Shown here piece by piece: positions 25,558 through 34,184 of a DNA stretch of 64,000 nt (the stretch's first letter is position 1; every line of letters begins with the position of its first letter). A program made the translations under genes and the position numbers. Source of the stretch: Clostridium thermarum (GTDB lineage Bacteria > Bacillota > Clostridia > Clostridiales > Clostridiaceae); NCBI RefSeq assembly GCF_006351925.1, contig NZ_CP040924.1, positions 3,477,501-3,541,500 of the forward strand, given 5' to 3'. Under the pieces are notes generated by a model. The model searched no databases and was not told the origin of the DNA. It worked only from the letters and a program-made list of their open reading frames with translations.

Positions 25558-27456
25558 TTATATATCTAACAAATTCTTTTTATAGGCTGAGTATATTTCT
25601 CTTAATACCTTCATCTTCATGTCCATCTCTATCTGAAGCTGAGACACCTTTTCATAGTCTCCTGCTATTGAAGCTTCTTTTATTCTTGTAAACAAGCTCT
25701 TATTAGTGTAGGTATCCTTCATTAGATATATTCTAAGATCATTTATGGTCATCCAGTTCGAAATATCCAAGTCCAAGGCCTTTTCTGGACAGTGAAGCAT
25801 TTTACAGGCTCTTATTTCATCAATATAATTATGGATGATTCTGTTGTTAATTTCAGTAATCCATCTCTTTTCAACGGCTAACCTGTAGCTCTTTATCAAC
25901 AGGTCATTTAATACTCCGCCCTGTTTTAATATCCCTGCCTTTTCCGGATACTTATCAAAGGCTATCAGGTTCTCATACAAGGTTGCCGGAGCCTTTCCAA
26001 AGTATGCATCTCTCTCATCCTCAGAATAGTCTTCAAATACATCCTCTTCAGACCTGTAAGCCCTATCCTTTTCCAAGTAGTCAGCGGGTTCTCCAGGCTT
26101 TTTGGAAAGTTCAGCAAGCAGCTCATCCTCAGTCTTGTCGTTGGTCAAGGCATATTTTATACCATCTATCATTGCCAGGTAAAGAGCAGCAAGGCAAAGG
26201 TAGGTGTTTGTATGCGGATTTGGTGCTCTTAGCTCAAATCTTGTAGCATAGGGATTAGCCATATCTCTGATAAGTCCCATAAGTATGGTTCTGTTTCTTG
26301 AAGGTTCTTCTATAGTATGGCCCAGTGAAGTTACAATGCAAACAGGAGCCTCAAAGCCAGGTTTCAATCTTCTTAGGGCATCGTTGGTTGCAGATACAAA
26401 AGGATTTATAACCTCATAGTTCTTCAACACTCCCATTACTGAAGCATAGCCGAATATGCTCAAAAAGTGTTTCTTAGTTGCTGTAAACAGATTTATCATC
26501 TTTCCGTTCTTTAACTTTATGGCCATCCCAACATGTGTATGCTTACCACTACCTGCTACCCCATCAATAGGTTTAGCCATAAAGGTAACATCCAAGCCAT
26601 TTCTTCTGAAAACTTCCTTAACCATGGTTCTTACCAATAAGTCATTGTCAGCAGCCTGGATAGCATCTGAGTACTTCCAATCTATTTCTAGCTGCTCCAT
26701 GATATGAGTAAGACTTCCGGTTTCAGTAAGCTTGGATTTTACTCCTCCAACTTCTTTATGTCCCATCTCAGGTTCTAAACCGTACCTGCCCATAAGATCC
26801 AGACATTGCTCCAAAGCAGTTCTAACGCTGCCCTTTGTCCTCTTCCAGTATTGCTCCTGTAAAACCTGTGATGTAGACAGAGCTTCCAGCTCCGCTTCAT
26901 CATTAGGAGTCTTAACCCAAAACTCCAATTCCGTTGCAGATGTCGCAACCACCTTTTCTATGTCATCAACAGTAATTCCATAATCCTCTAAAGCCTTTGG
27001 ATGTGCTTTTAGCAGTTCAAACAGTGTTTTCTCAAAATACTCTATGGAACTTTTTAAAATATGCCTTGAATCCACAGCCTTACCTTCATGGAATAAAAAG
27101 CATGGAATTCTAAGGGTTCCAACAGGTCTTCCAGTCTCTTCATCTATATTTTCATAATTATAATCTACAAACCAATTTGCATTTGGATCAGCCACCATAT
27201 CCAGCTTAGCATTGTTAATAGTAGCTATGCCCGGTAAGACTACTGATGAGCCGTCTGTTTGGATAGCTCCTTTAAAAAAGGTTTCTATATCTTCTAAAAA
27301 TAACTTTACCGGAATCTTTTCGTCCGTATCGTTACCGGATAAATCTATGCCTACCAAAGATACAAATTTAATTTCAGGATGCATTCCTAAAATAGTTTTT
27401 ATGTCTCCCTCAGAATGCTTTTCCTTAGGTATGGTAAAAAGTAAATCCTTCAACAT
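25558..27456 (-). CDS. glnA: Glutamine synthetase, long type I-related form
   Basis: 632 residues, longer than ordinary GlnA (about 445). GS motifs: ATELEFWV (metal Glu), GSGKHTHVG (ATP/metal His), NPFVSATNDALRRLKPGFEAP and RFELRAPNPHTNTYL. The extra length is a C-terminal helical region (about 450-632) of a kind seen in clostridial GS-like proteins. The reaction is ATP-dependent amidation of glutamate. GGGGG sits before the ATG. A palindrome-bearing motif upstream is shared with the neighbouring GSIII gene. Because of the divergent tail, a specialised GS-like role cannot be excluded. Confidence 0.88.
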   Translation of the reverse strand: MLKDLLFTIPKEKHSEGDIKTILGMHPEIKFVSLVGIDLSGNDTDEKIPVKLFLEDIETFFKGAIQTDGSSVVLPGIATINNAKLDMVADPNANWFVDYNYENIDEETGRPVGTLRIPCFLFHEGKAVDSRHILKSSIEYFEKTLFELLKAHPKALEDYGITVDDIEKVVATSATELEFWVKTPNDEAELEALSTSQVLQEQYWKRTKGSVRTALEQCLDLMGRYGLEPEMGHKEVGGVKSKLTETGSLTHIMEQLEIDWKYSDAIQAADNDLLVRTMVKEVFRRNGLDVTFMAKPIDGVAGSGKHTHVGMAIKLKNGKMINLFTATKKHFLSIFGYASVMGVLKNYEVINPFVSATNDALRRLKPGFEAPVCIVTSLGHTIEEPSRNRTILMGLIRDMANPYATRFELRAPNPHTNTYLCLAALYLAMIDGIKYALTNDKTEDELLAELSKKPGEPADYLEKDRAYRSEEDVFEDYSEDERDAYFGKAPATLYENLIAFDKYPEKAGILKQGGVLNDLLIKSYRLAVEKRWITEINNRIIHNYIDEIRACKMLHCPEKALDLDISNWMTINDLRIYLMKDTYTNKSLFTRIKEASIAGDYEKVSQLQIEMDMKMKVLREIYSAYKKNLLDI

Positions 27457-27563
27457 TCTAATACCCCCATATTTATATCATTTTAACGCCCTATCAAAGA
27501 TTAATTATATACAGAATAGCAGATATAATTATTGATTTCAAATTTCAAATTTTTACTTTTATT

Positions 27564-27584
27564 TGTTTGTCATTTGTAATCGTT
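27564..27584. promoter_or_regulatory. Shared glutamine-synthetase promoter motif, copy 1
   Basis: TGTTTG-TC-ATTTGTAATCGTT matches the motif before the GSIII gene at 19 of 21 positions. On the minus strand it lies upstream of a plausible promoter (TTGAAA, 17-base spacer, TATTCT), which is an activator-like position. Here only half of the palindrome (CGATTACAAAT) is intact. Confidence 0.6.
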
Positions 27585-27654
27585 TTGTTTTATTATTATA
27601 ATTTATGTATACCTTTAAACTTAGGACATATTTGTTAATTTTATACCTTGACAA

Positions 27655-27680
27655 AAAAACCTGGCTTGCGCCAGGTTTTT
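27655..27680. terminator. Intrinsic terminator after the GSIII gene
   Basis: aaaaacctgg (27655-27664) and ccaggttttt (27671-27680) form a perfect 10-bp stem with a six-base loop and flanking A/T runs. It ends the GSIII transcript just ahead of the promoter of the second GS gene. Confidence 0.88.
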
Positions 27681-27704
27681 TATTTTCCCCTTTTAATAAA
27701 TGCA

Positions 27705-29798
27705 CTATATATTAAATAATATATCCCCGTAAGTTGGGAATGGCCAAACTTCCTTATCTACTATAGTTTCTAGCTTGTCCGCATCACTTCTTAAGTTATT
27801 CATCTTCTCAAACACATCAAATCTGCAGAAGGCAGCCTGTTCATAGGTATCCCCGTGCAATGATGAAGCTTTATCTACTGATGTCTCCAGCTCCTTAATC
27901 TTATTCTTTAAGGAAGCTGTCAGTGAAGAAACTTCTACAAGAAGCTCGCTCTGCGCTGTTATATCTGCTTCCACACCTGTGCTCTTTATTGTATTTATAG
28001 AACCTGCAAGACTGGTAGCAAACTTGATAACTGCAGGCAATATCTGCTTCTTAGCCATATCAAGCATGGTTAGAGCCTCTATATTGATTGTCTTTATATA
28101 ATGTTCCAAGGAAATTTCATACCTGGACTTCATTTCAACCCTGCTTAATACACCGTGCTTCTCCATAACTTCAAGATTTTTCTCAGCAACTAAAGCCTTT
28201 ATAGATTCAACAGTAGTTCTTATATTCGGAAGGCCTCTTCTTTCAGCCTCTTGAACCCATTCTTCTGAATATCCATTGCCATTGAATACTACTTTCTTGT
28301 GTTCTTTAACTATTTCGAACAGAATTTTATCTATTTCTGTTTCTACATCCTCTGCCTTTTCTAGTCTATCCGCAATACCACTTAAAACCTCTGCAACTAT
28401 TGTGTTTAGTGTAAAGTTTGGAGCAGCTATGGATGCAGATGAAGGTACCATTCTGAATTCAAACTTATTACCTGTAAAGGCAAAGGGTGAAGTTCTGTTT
28501 CTATCTGTAGTATCTTTAGGAAGTGCAGGTAAGGTAGTAACACCTATTTCCATCAAGTCTGATACTTTTGAGCTGGTTACTCCTCCCTTTTCAATCTGGT
28601 CTAGTATGTCCTGCAGCTGATCTCCTACGAATATAGAAATTATTGCCGGTGGTGCTTCATTAGCTCCCAATCTGTGGTCATTTCCTGGGTTTGCAGCCGC
28701 TACTCTCAGCAGGTCGGAATAATCGTCCACTGCCTTGATTACCGCGCAAAGGAATAATAAAAATTGTTTATTTTCATGAGGGGTCTTTCCCGGATCTAGA
28801 AGGTTAACTCCCTCATCAGTACTCATAGACCAGTTGTTGTGCTTACCGGATCCATTTATACCTGCGAAGGGTTTTTCATGTAGCAAGCAAACAAGTCCAT
28901 GTCTTAGGGCTACTTTCTTCATAATTTCCATTGTAAGCTGGTTATGATCCGTTGCAATGTTTGTTGTATTAAATATCGGTGCTAGCTCATGCTGTGCCGG
29001 AGCAACTTCATTGTGCTTAGTCTTTGCGGATATTCCTAACTTCCAAAGCTCCTCATCTAGCTCTTTCATGAATTCGGATACTCTTTCTTTTATGCTTCCA
29101 AAGTAATGGTCTTCCAATTCCTGTCCCTTAGGAGCCTTAGCACCAAACAAGGTTCTTCCAGTGAATATTAAATCCTTACGGCTGTCGTACATTTTCTTAT
29201 CTATTATAAAGTATTCCTGTTCCGGTCCCACTGTAGTTATAACTCTATTTGCTGTAGTGTTACCTAATGCTCTCAACACACGTATTGCCTGCTTTGAAAG
29301 AGCTTCCATAGAACGGAGCAGCGGTGTTTTCTTGTCCAACGCTTCACCGGTATAGGAACAGAAGGCTGTAGGAATACATAGTGAACCGTCCTTGATAAAT
29401 GCCGGTGAGGTACAATCCCAAGCAGTATATCCTCTTGCTTCAAAAGTGGCTCTTAATCCACCGGAAGGGAAGGAAGAAGCATCCGGTTCTCCTTTTATCA
29501 ATTCTTTACCGGAAAACTCCATAATAACTTTACCATCTGCCGTGGGTGATATAAAAGAATCATGCTTTTCTGCTGTTATATTCGTCATTGGCTGAAACCA
29601 GTGGGTAAAATGGGTAGCCCCTTTTTCTATAGCCCAGTCTTTCATTGCCCCGGCTACAACCTCTGCAACTGAAGGATCCAGAGTGGTTCCTTCATCTATA
29701 GTCTTTCTTAAAGCCTTATAAACAGCCTTTGGTAGTCTCTCTCTCATTACCGAATCATTAAACACATTTGAACCAAAAATTTCATTAAGCTTACTCAT
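27705..29798 (-). CDS. glnN: Glutamine synthetase type III
   Basis: 697 residues, the typical GSIII size. Characteristic motifs: [77 protein letters not shown] and the Mg/ATP motif [18 protein letters not shown] dodecameric cytosolic enzyme forming glutamine from glutamate and ammonia. GGGGGATG precedes the ATG by several bases. It lies directly upstream of a second, unrelated GS on the same strand, separated by a terminator and a new promoter, and the two promoters share a palindromic motif. Confidence 0.95.
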   Translation of the reverse strand: MSKLNEIFGSNVFNDSVMRERLPKAVYKALRKTIDEGTTLDPSVAEVVAGAMKDWAIEKGATHFTHWFQPMTNITAEKHDSFISPTADGKVIMEFSGKELIKGEPDASSFPSGGLRATFEARGYTAWDCTSPAFIKDGSLCIPTAFCSYTGEALDKKTPLLRSMEALSKQAIRVLRALGNTTANRVITTVGPEQEYFIIDKKMYDSRKDLIFTGRTLFGAKAPKGQELEDHYFGSIKERVSEFMKELDEELWKLGISAKTKHNEVAPAQHELAPIFNTTNIATDHNQLTMEIMKKVALRHGLVCLLHEKPFAGINGSGKHNNWSMSTDEGVNLLDPGKTPHENKQFLLFLCAVIKAVDDYSDLLRVAAANPGNDHRLGANEAPPAIISIFVGDQLQDILDQIEKGGVTSSKVSDLMEIGVTTLPALPKDTTDRNRTSPFAFTGNKFEFRMVPSSASIAAPNFTLNTIVAEVLSGIADRLEKAEDVETEIDKILFEIVKEHKKVVFNGNGYSEEWVQEAERRGLPNIRTTVESIKALVAEKNLEVMEKHGVLSRVEMKSRYEISLEHYIKTINIEALTMLDMAKKQILPAVIKFATSLAGSINTIKSTGVEADITAQSELLVEVSSLTASLKNKIKELETSVDKASSLHGDTYEQAAFCRFDVFEKMNNLRSDADKLETIVDKEVWPFPTYGDILFNI

Positions 29799-29932
29799 GT
29801 CACATCCCCCTAAAATTTGAATTTAATATTGCCAACAATTCATTGTTATTTAATAAAACAATCTGTTTAATGTTATTATAATTGCCATAATCTTTAATGA
29901 ATAAAAACAAAGACTATTTTTTGCAAATTTCC

Positions 29933-29953
29933 TGTTTGCGATTTGTAATCGTT
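29933..29953. promoter_or_regulatory. Shared glutamine-synthetase promoter motif, copy 2, with perfect palindrome
   Basis: TGTTTG-CG-ATTTGTAATCGTT contains CGATT-TGT-AATCG (29939-29951), a perfect 5-3-5 inverted repeat, a few bases upstream of a -35-like TTGCAA on the minus strand (17-base spacer, TATTCA). In the leader, AACAAT-TC-ATTGTT (29834-29847) is another inverted repeat. These sites account for most of the 29799-30080 intergenic stretch. Confidence 0.6.
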
Positions 29954-30080
29954 ACACTGTGATAAAGCATTATTGAAAACCTATACTTTTATAATGTATA
30001 TTATCAACTTAGCAGTAGCGTTTTTCTTGAGAGCAACATCATAACCATATTTCAGTATGAAGTTGTTTCCTCATATTAAC

Positions 30081-30108
30081 TTGTGCTAAAATAAACTTAT
30101 CCTATGAT
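30081..30108 (+). promoter_or_regulatory. Promoter of murI
   Basis: TTGTGC (30081-30086), 16-base spacer, TATGAT (30103-30108). Transcription would begin near 30115, so the in-frame ATG at 30104 lies inside the -10 box and cannot be the start; the ATG at 30131 must be used. Confidence 0.55.
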
Positions 30109-30130
30109 GCATAGTACGTGGAGTGATAGT

Positions 30131-30919
30131 ATGAACAATTTTATAAATATCAATAAGGATGCCCCCATTGGCTTTTTTGATTCCGGAGTGGGTGGCTTAA
30201 GTGTGCTAAAAGAGGCAATAAAGCTCTTACCCAGAGAAAACTTTATATATTTTGGAGATTCTAAAAACGCTCCTTATGGTTCAAAAACTGTGGAAGAAGT
30301 TAGAAAACTTTCCTTTGCAGCTGCTGATTTCCTGTTAGGGAAAGGGGTAAAAGCATTGGTGGTTGCCTGCAACACAGCTACCAGCGCAGCCATTGAAGAT
30401 TTGCGTGAGACTTATCCGCAGATAACTATTATAGGAATAGAACCTGCCCTAAAACCGGCAGTGGAGCTAGGCAGGAAGGGTAAAATTCTTATCATGGCCA
30501 CACCGGTAACCTTGGCAGAGAGTAAATTTAATAACTTAATGAAATCTTTTGAAAAGACTTCAGAAATAGTCCCCGTGCCTTGTCCTGGCCTGGCAGAATT
30601 AATTGAAACCGGTAAGGTAGAAGGTAAAGAAGTTGAGGTTTTTCTAAAAGACAAGTTACATCAATATATGGGTATCAACATAGCTTCTATAGTTTTAGGT
30701 TGCACTCATTATCCATTTATTAAAAAGGAATTAGTCTCTATTTTTGGCAGTACCGTTCCCATCATTGACGGCAGCTGTGGAACAGCCAAACATCTTCGCC
30801 GCATGTTACTGCAAAACGATCTGATGAGCGCGCGTACAGAAAGTGGTAGTGTCCAGATTTTCAACTCCTTAGACTCACAAAAAATCATTGATTTGAGTTA
30901 TAGGTTGTTAAATCTATAA
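30131..30919 (+). CDS. murI: Glutamate racemase
   Basis: 262 residues. Catalytic cysteines are in VVACNTATS and LGCTHYP, with the FFDSGVGGLSVL start and GDSKNAPYGSK motif. It interconverts L- and D-glutamate to supply D-Glu for peptidoglycan in the cytoplasm. The ATG at 30131 follows GGAG by seven bases; the longer frame from 30104 overlaps the promoter. Standing beside two glutamine synthetases it forms a small glutamate-centred neighbourhood, though on the opposite strand and separately transcribed. Confidence 0.95.
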   Translation: MNNFININKDAPIGFFDSGVGGLSVLKEAIKLLPRENFIYFGDSKNAPYGSKTVEEVRKLSFAAADFLLGKGVKALVVACNTATSAAIEDLRETYPQITIIGIEPALKPAVELGRKGKILIMATPVTLAESKFNNLMKSFEKTSEIVPVPCPGLAELIETGKVEGKEVEVFLKDKLHQYMGINIASIVLGCTHYPFIKKELVSIFGSTVPIIDGSCGTAKHLRRMLLQNDLMSARTESGSVQIFNSLDSQKIIDLSYRLLNL

Positions 30920-31048
30920 CAATTTCTATAAATATAATTTTGTATTTTTTTATTTTAATAAGCTTTACATTAATAGTTTCTAATTTTTCTTGCAGCTGTT
31001 ACATATTTGTTCGGCATAAAAACTCTAGTTATAATAAGGCAAAATCAT

Positions 31049-31119
31049 AATACAGGAAATCTGTTTTAGTTCTGGTTAAAAAACTGTATTAATACAGATG
31101 CCCTGTATTATATTTTTTT
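31049..31119 (+). terminator. Nested inverted repeats with T-run, possible murI terminator
   Basis: aatacagg (31049-31056) pairs with cctgtatt (31102-31109), extended by ATCTG/CAGAT, and encloses the palindrome ctgtatt-aatacag (31084-31097). A run of Ts (31113-31119) follows. It lies 130 bases after murI and ends 20 bases before the next promoter. It could be a distal terminator or an operator cluster for the DUF4325 gene. The rest of 30920-31221 is AT-rich with no gene. Confidence 0.45.
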
Positions 31120-31139
31120 CAAAACACTTTGTTAAATGC

Positions 31140-31168
31140 TTGACAATCTTCTGTGTTCTTGGTATATT
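31140..31168 (+). promoter_or_regulatory. Sigma-A promoter of the DUF4325 gene
   Basis: TTGACA (31140-31145), 17-base spacer, TATATT (31163-31168), about 54 bases before the start codon. The -35 is perfect and the -10 differs at one position. Confidence 0.8.
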
Positions 31169-31221
31169 ATATATAGGATAAATTGTACGAAAATTAAATT
31201 TATTCAAGGGAGTGAATTAAT

Positions 31222-31524
31222 ATGGAAGTGATTAAAGTTACTGATATAATAGGAACAAGCCTCAAAAAGGAAGATGCAATACTGCTTAGAGGATGTATAG
31301 ATGAATGTCTTAAAAGCAGAGTTGTATTGGATTTTGCTGGAATATTCAGAGTGCCTTCCACCTTCTTATGCTGTTTATTGACAGATTTAATAAACAAGCA
31401 TGGCAGAGACTTTATTGCTTCCCATATAAAGGTAAGAAATCTTTCAAATATAACCGATTATTATAGAGTTTTGTTAGGAACAGCCTTCCTAGAAGATGTT
31501 ACTTTGAGTACAATAAGCGGTTAA
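31222..31524 (+). CDS. STAS-like domain protein (DUF4325)
   Basis: 100 residues, cytoplasmic. The pattern VVLDFAGIFRVPSTFLCCLLTDLINKHG matches the DUF4325 STAS-like family, often linked with anti-sigma/phosphorelay-type or DNA-binding partners. It stands alone here, with its own strong promoter and a terminator (31571-31606). There is no kinase partner adjacent. AAGGGAG precedes the ATG. The role is unknown; the resemblance to anti-anti-sigma factors is at fold level only. Confidence 0.8.
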   Translation: MEVIKVTDIIGTSLKKEDAILLRGCIDECLKSRVVLDFAGIFRVPSTFLCCLLTDLINKHGRDFIASHIKVRNLSNITDYYRVLLGTAFLEDVTLSTISG

Positions 31525-31570
31525 TTTATCATATAGAAGTTTCTCATTTTATGTTTTATTCCCAAAAGAG

Positions 31571-31606
31571 GCCTTAGGTATTTATCATCCTAAGGCTTCT
31601 TTTTTG
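31571..31606 (+). terminator. Intrinsic terminator of the DUF4325 gene
   Basis: gccttagg (31571-31578) and cctaaggc (31589-31596) form a perfect stem with a 10-base loop, then ttcttttttt. Confidence 0.9.
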
Positions 31607-31720
31607 ACCTATACCCTTTGTCTAACAAAACTTAGCATAATACATTGATTTTTCTTTCTTTTTTATGGATAATAATATTGAAGCTAACTAATATAGTATT
31701 TTTACGGAGGTTATTAAAAT

Positions 31721-32293
31721 ATGGAATACTCCCTTGAAAACATAGAGGCACTATTGTCTTCTATGAAGAATAGTGATGAAATAAAGAGCACTGATATTCC
31801 CTGCATAGACTTATATATGGACCAGGTCACAACCTTGTTCGACGATAAACTTTCTTCACAAAAAAGAAATGACGAGGATGCTGTTCTTACAAAGACAATG
31901 ATAAATAATTACGCCAAAGCAAAAATACTGCCGCCAATTAAAAATAAAAGATACAACAAGCAGCAAATTATGCTTCTTGTACTTATATATAATTTAAAGC
32001 AAATTCTATCTCTTGAAGATATAAAGGCAATCTTTGATCCAATACTAATTAAGCTCTCTGCAAATCCAAATGATGCAGACTTTTTGCATGATATTTACGA
32101 GCAGTTCTTGGATGAAAAAGGCAAGCAAGCAAATAATCTGATTGATAATTTTATTAATGAGCTTGTAACTTCCGAGTCCGAAGTTAATCAGATGGACTTA
32201 TTGATGAAGGTTCTTCTTTTAATCAGCAGTGCCACCATCCAAAAAAGAATGGCCGAAAAGATAATTGATACATATTTTAAAAATGAAAAATAA
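31721..32293 (+). CDS. DUF1836 domain protein
   Basis: 190 residues. LTKTMINNYAKAKILPPIKNKRYNKQQIMLLVLIYNLKQILSLEDIK (about residues 60-110) is the DUF1836 signature, a MerR-like helix-turn-helix seen across Clostridia and Bacilli (YkrK-like). A DNA-binding regulator is likely; targets are unknown. The N-terminal 50 and C-terminal 60 residues are helical. ACGGAGG precedes the ATG. Single gene with a hairpin terminator. Confidence 0.85.
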   Translation: MEYSLENIEALLSSMKNSDEIKSTDIPCIDLYMDQVTTLFDDKLSSQKRNDEDAVLTKTMINNYAKAKILPPIKNKRYNKQQIMLLVLIYNLKQILSLEDIKAIFDPILIKLSANPNDADFLHDIYEQFLDEKGKQANNLIDNFINELVTSESEVNQMDLLMKVLLLISSATIQKRMAEKIIDTYFKNEK

Positions 32294-32301
32294 AAAGCTG
32301 A

Positions 32302-32332
32302 AAGACCTAATTTCTCATGGAAATTAGGTCTT
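32302..32332. terminator. Bidirectional terminator between convergent genes
   Basis: aagacctaatttc (32302-32314) with gaaattaggtctt (32320-32332), a perfect 13-bp stem and five-base loop. It lies between the DUF1836 gene and the convergent YciI-like gene. Confidence 0.8.
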
Positions 32333-32338
32333 ATATTA

Positions 32339-32608
32339 TTATAGAGCTATAACATCTCCATGTAATATCTCGTACCTGTACATGTCACTATTTATAAAGG
32401 GATTGTTTTTCGCAATAAAATCAGCTTCAAACATATCATTTGCTCTAAAAATCATAGTTCCGCCATTTTTGTTCAGCGTTCCGGCACAGCATAAAAACTT
32501 TGCAGCCGTTGAATTAACTGTGTTTACGGCAATATTCTTCTCCCGTGCGGTTTCCTTTTTTAAATTCTTATAATTGATTTTAACAAATAAACCATTTTTC
32601 TTGGTCAT
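32339..32608 (-). CDS. Small YciI-like protein
   Basis: 89 residues. The second half (GGTMIFRANDMFEADFIAKNNPFINSDMYRYEI) follows the YciI/ferredoxin-like barrel pattern in which an acidic helix precedes D/N-P-F and a final strand. The first half is Lys-rich and ordinary YciI residues are not obvious, so the assignment is tentative. The ATG at 32608 lies nine bases after AAGG; an upstream GTG at 32617 is too near. Function unknown. Confidence 0.65.
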   Translation of the reverse strand: MTKKNGLFVKINYKNLKKETAREKNIAVNTVNSTAAKFLCCAGTLNKNGGTMIFRANDMFEADFIAKNNPFINSDMYRYEILHGDVIAL

Positions 32609-32790
32609 GTTTTTCACCTTCCATCCCTTAGTATTTATAGTTTATCGAACATTCGTTCTGATGTCAATAAATTTATCATTTTTTATTAAATTTTATGTGT
32701 CAATATTTTAAATTATGCCTAAACTCTATATAATATTGGTAATTAATTGAGCACTTCACATTTTAAAAGTTTAATTCGGAAGGTGATTTT

Positions 32791-33378
32791 ATGAAAGCAG
32801 TTTGCATCGGTGATAGTTTAACCCATGGTTATGGAGTACCTGCTTCCTGCTGCTGGGTTAATTTGCTTCAAGAAAATTCTCAGCTTAAAATAGTTAATAA
32901 GGGATTAAATGGTGATTACACAGCCTCTCTTTTATGCCGTTCTTATAGAGATGTCATTTCCTTACATCCCAATTACACTGTAATTATGGCAGGTACTAAT
33001 GATTTCCTTATGGGTAGCTCAGTCTATAATGTTTTTGATAATCTCAGCCTGCTCTGCAAGGATGTTATAGAAAATTCAATAGTACCAATTATTATGAATC
33101 CTCCCTACATTGATGAAGATATGGCCAAGGAACGTTGGGCTGATGAAATTGATTATGTAGAGGTAAATCGTAAAACAGAGCTATTAGGCCAGCGATTAAA
33201 GGAATTCTCATACGAAAAGTCAATAAGCTTTATTGATTTATATAAGATTTTTAAGAACATCTCCACTGAAGCCCGTGATTATTATATTGACGGAATTCAT
33301 TTAAACAAAAGGGGACATTTAATAATTTATAATGAATTGATGAAGCAAAAGGTTTTTGAAGAAAATAAAAAGAAATAA
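32791..33378 (+). CDS. SGNH/GDSL-family hydrolase
   Basis: 195 residues, no signal peptide, hence cytoplasmic. All four SGNH blocks are present: GDSLTHGYG (nucleophile Ser, block I), NKGLNGD (block II Gly), MAGTNDF (block III Asn) and DGIHLNKRGH (block V Asp and His). Likely a lysophospholipase or esterase, substrate unknown. GGAAGGTG precedes the ATG. The stop lies in the left arm of a terminator. Confidence 0.93.
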   Translation: MKAVCIGDSLTHGYGVPASCCWVNLLQENSQLKIVNKGLNGDYTASLLCRSYRDVISLHPNYTVIMAGTNDFLMGSSVYNVFDNLSLLCKDVIENSIVPIIMNPPYIDEDMAKERWADEIDYVEVNRKTELLGQRLKEFSYEKSISFIDLYKIFKNISTEARDYYIDGIHLNKRGHLIIYNELMKQKVFEENKKK

Positions 33379-33403
33379 ACCTTTTACAGATTTATTTCTT
33401 TTT
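33367..33403. terminator. Bidirectional AT-rich terminator
   Basis: aaaaagaaataaa and tttatttcttttt pair over about 13 bp around an 11-base loop and end in a T-run, between convergent genes. Confidence 0.7.
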
Positions 33404-33411
33404 TATATTAC

Positions 33412-33642
33412 CTATTGGTTATTTAGTTCATTAAACTTTTTTAATACCATATTAAATTCTTTACCTTCTCCTACTGACTCATATTCCTCATAGTTACCAT
33501 TTATTGTAACCCTATAGGCATAGGCCTTATCTGAATCTTCCGGAGCTACTATAACATAATGCTTACCTTCTATATCAAATCGCTCCAATACTTCAAGCTT
33601 CTCTTTTTTCCCATTATCCATAGTAACAGTAATGAAACTCAT
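33412..33642 (-). CDS. DUF1292 domain protein
   Basis: 76 residues. ITVTMDNGKKEKLEVLERFDIEGKHYVIVAP followed by a short acidic stretch and AYAYRV matches the DUF1292 (YrzB-like) family of small acidic proteins found throughout Firmicutes. Function unknown. GGGAGGG lies seven bases before the ATG. Confidence 0.88.
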   Translation of the reverse strand: MSFITVTMDNGKKEKLEVLERFDIEGKHYVIVAPEDSDKAYAYRVTINGNYEEYESVGEGKEFNMVLKKFNELNNQ

Positions 33643-33676
33643 GGGATATCCCTCCCACCATATTTTTTACATTAAA

Positions 33677-33697
33677 GAGGGAACTTAATGTTCCCTC
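33677..33697 (-). terminator. Terminator of the SASP gene
   Basis: gagggaac (33677-33684) and gttccctc (33690-33697), a perfect eight-bp stem with five-base loop, 13 bases past the SASP stop, followed on the minus strand by tttaatg. Confidence 0.8.
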
Positions 33698-33709
33698 AGA
33701 TTATTATAT

Positions 33710-33904
33710 TTATAGTTTGCTTTCGTATTCCTGAACCATTCTTTTAACCATTTCTCCGCCAACATATCCGTTCTGTCTTGATGTCAATTCGCCCTTGTCG
33801 ATGCTATCATAATTAGAGATACCGAGTTCACTAGCTATTTCCAACTTAAATCTGTTTAGTCCTGCTTTTGCTGCTGGTACCAAAACTCTATTGCTTCTTG
33901 CCAT
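33710..33904 (-). CDS. Alpha/beta-type small acid-soluble spore protein
   Basis: 64 residues. It coats and protects spore DNA. The germination-protease recognition region FKLEIASELG and the conserved RQNGYVGGEMVKRMVQEYE C-terminus are intact. AGGGAGG precedes the ATG. Expression is expected in the forespore under sigma-G, but I could not assign a convincing sigma-G promoter. The rest of the upstream region (33905-34184) is AT-rich and shows no gene I would support. This gene is the best direct evidence that the organism forms spores. Confidence 0.96.
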   Translation of the reverse strand: MARSNRVLVPAAKAGLNRFKLEIASELGISNYDSIDKGELTSRQNGYVGGEMVKRMVQEYESKL

Positions 33905-34184
33905 TCTCGATTCCTCCCTTATAATTGTTTTTGCAAACCTTAATTTCTGTTTGCACTATTATTGTGTGCAAAAATCCACGGCATAAACTATGTAATTTAG
34001 GCCAAGCAATCTATATCTTATCTAGAATGTCTATACTTATGAACTTTTTCATTTTTTTCATATGTCTTTTTTGGCATGATATTTTTATTTGTAAACCTAT
34101 GGCAAATATAACAAAGTATATAATTTTTAATAATTTAATTATTCCTGTAATATAAATTATTATAAGGAAAGAAGGCTGGTACCC

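Noticed and set aside
33925-34155. 76-codon hydrophobic plus-strand ORF upstream of the NapH-like gene
   Set aside because: AT-rich intergenic sequence, no SD, composition typical of chance translation; it also overlaps the upstream region of the SASP gene.
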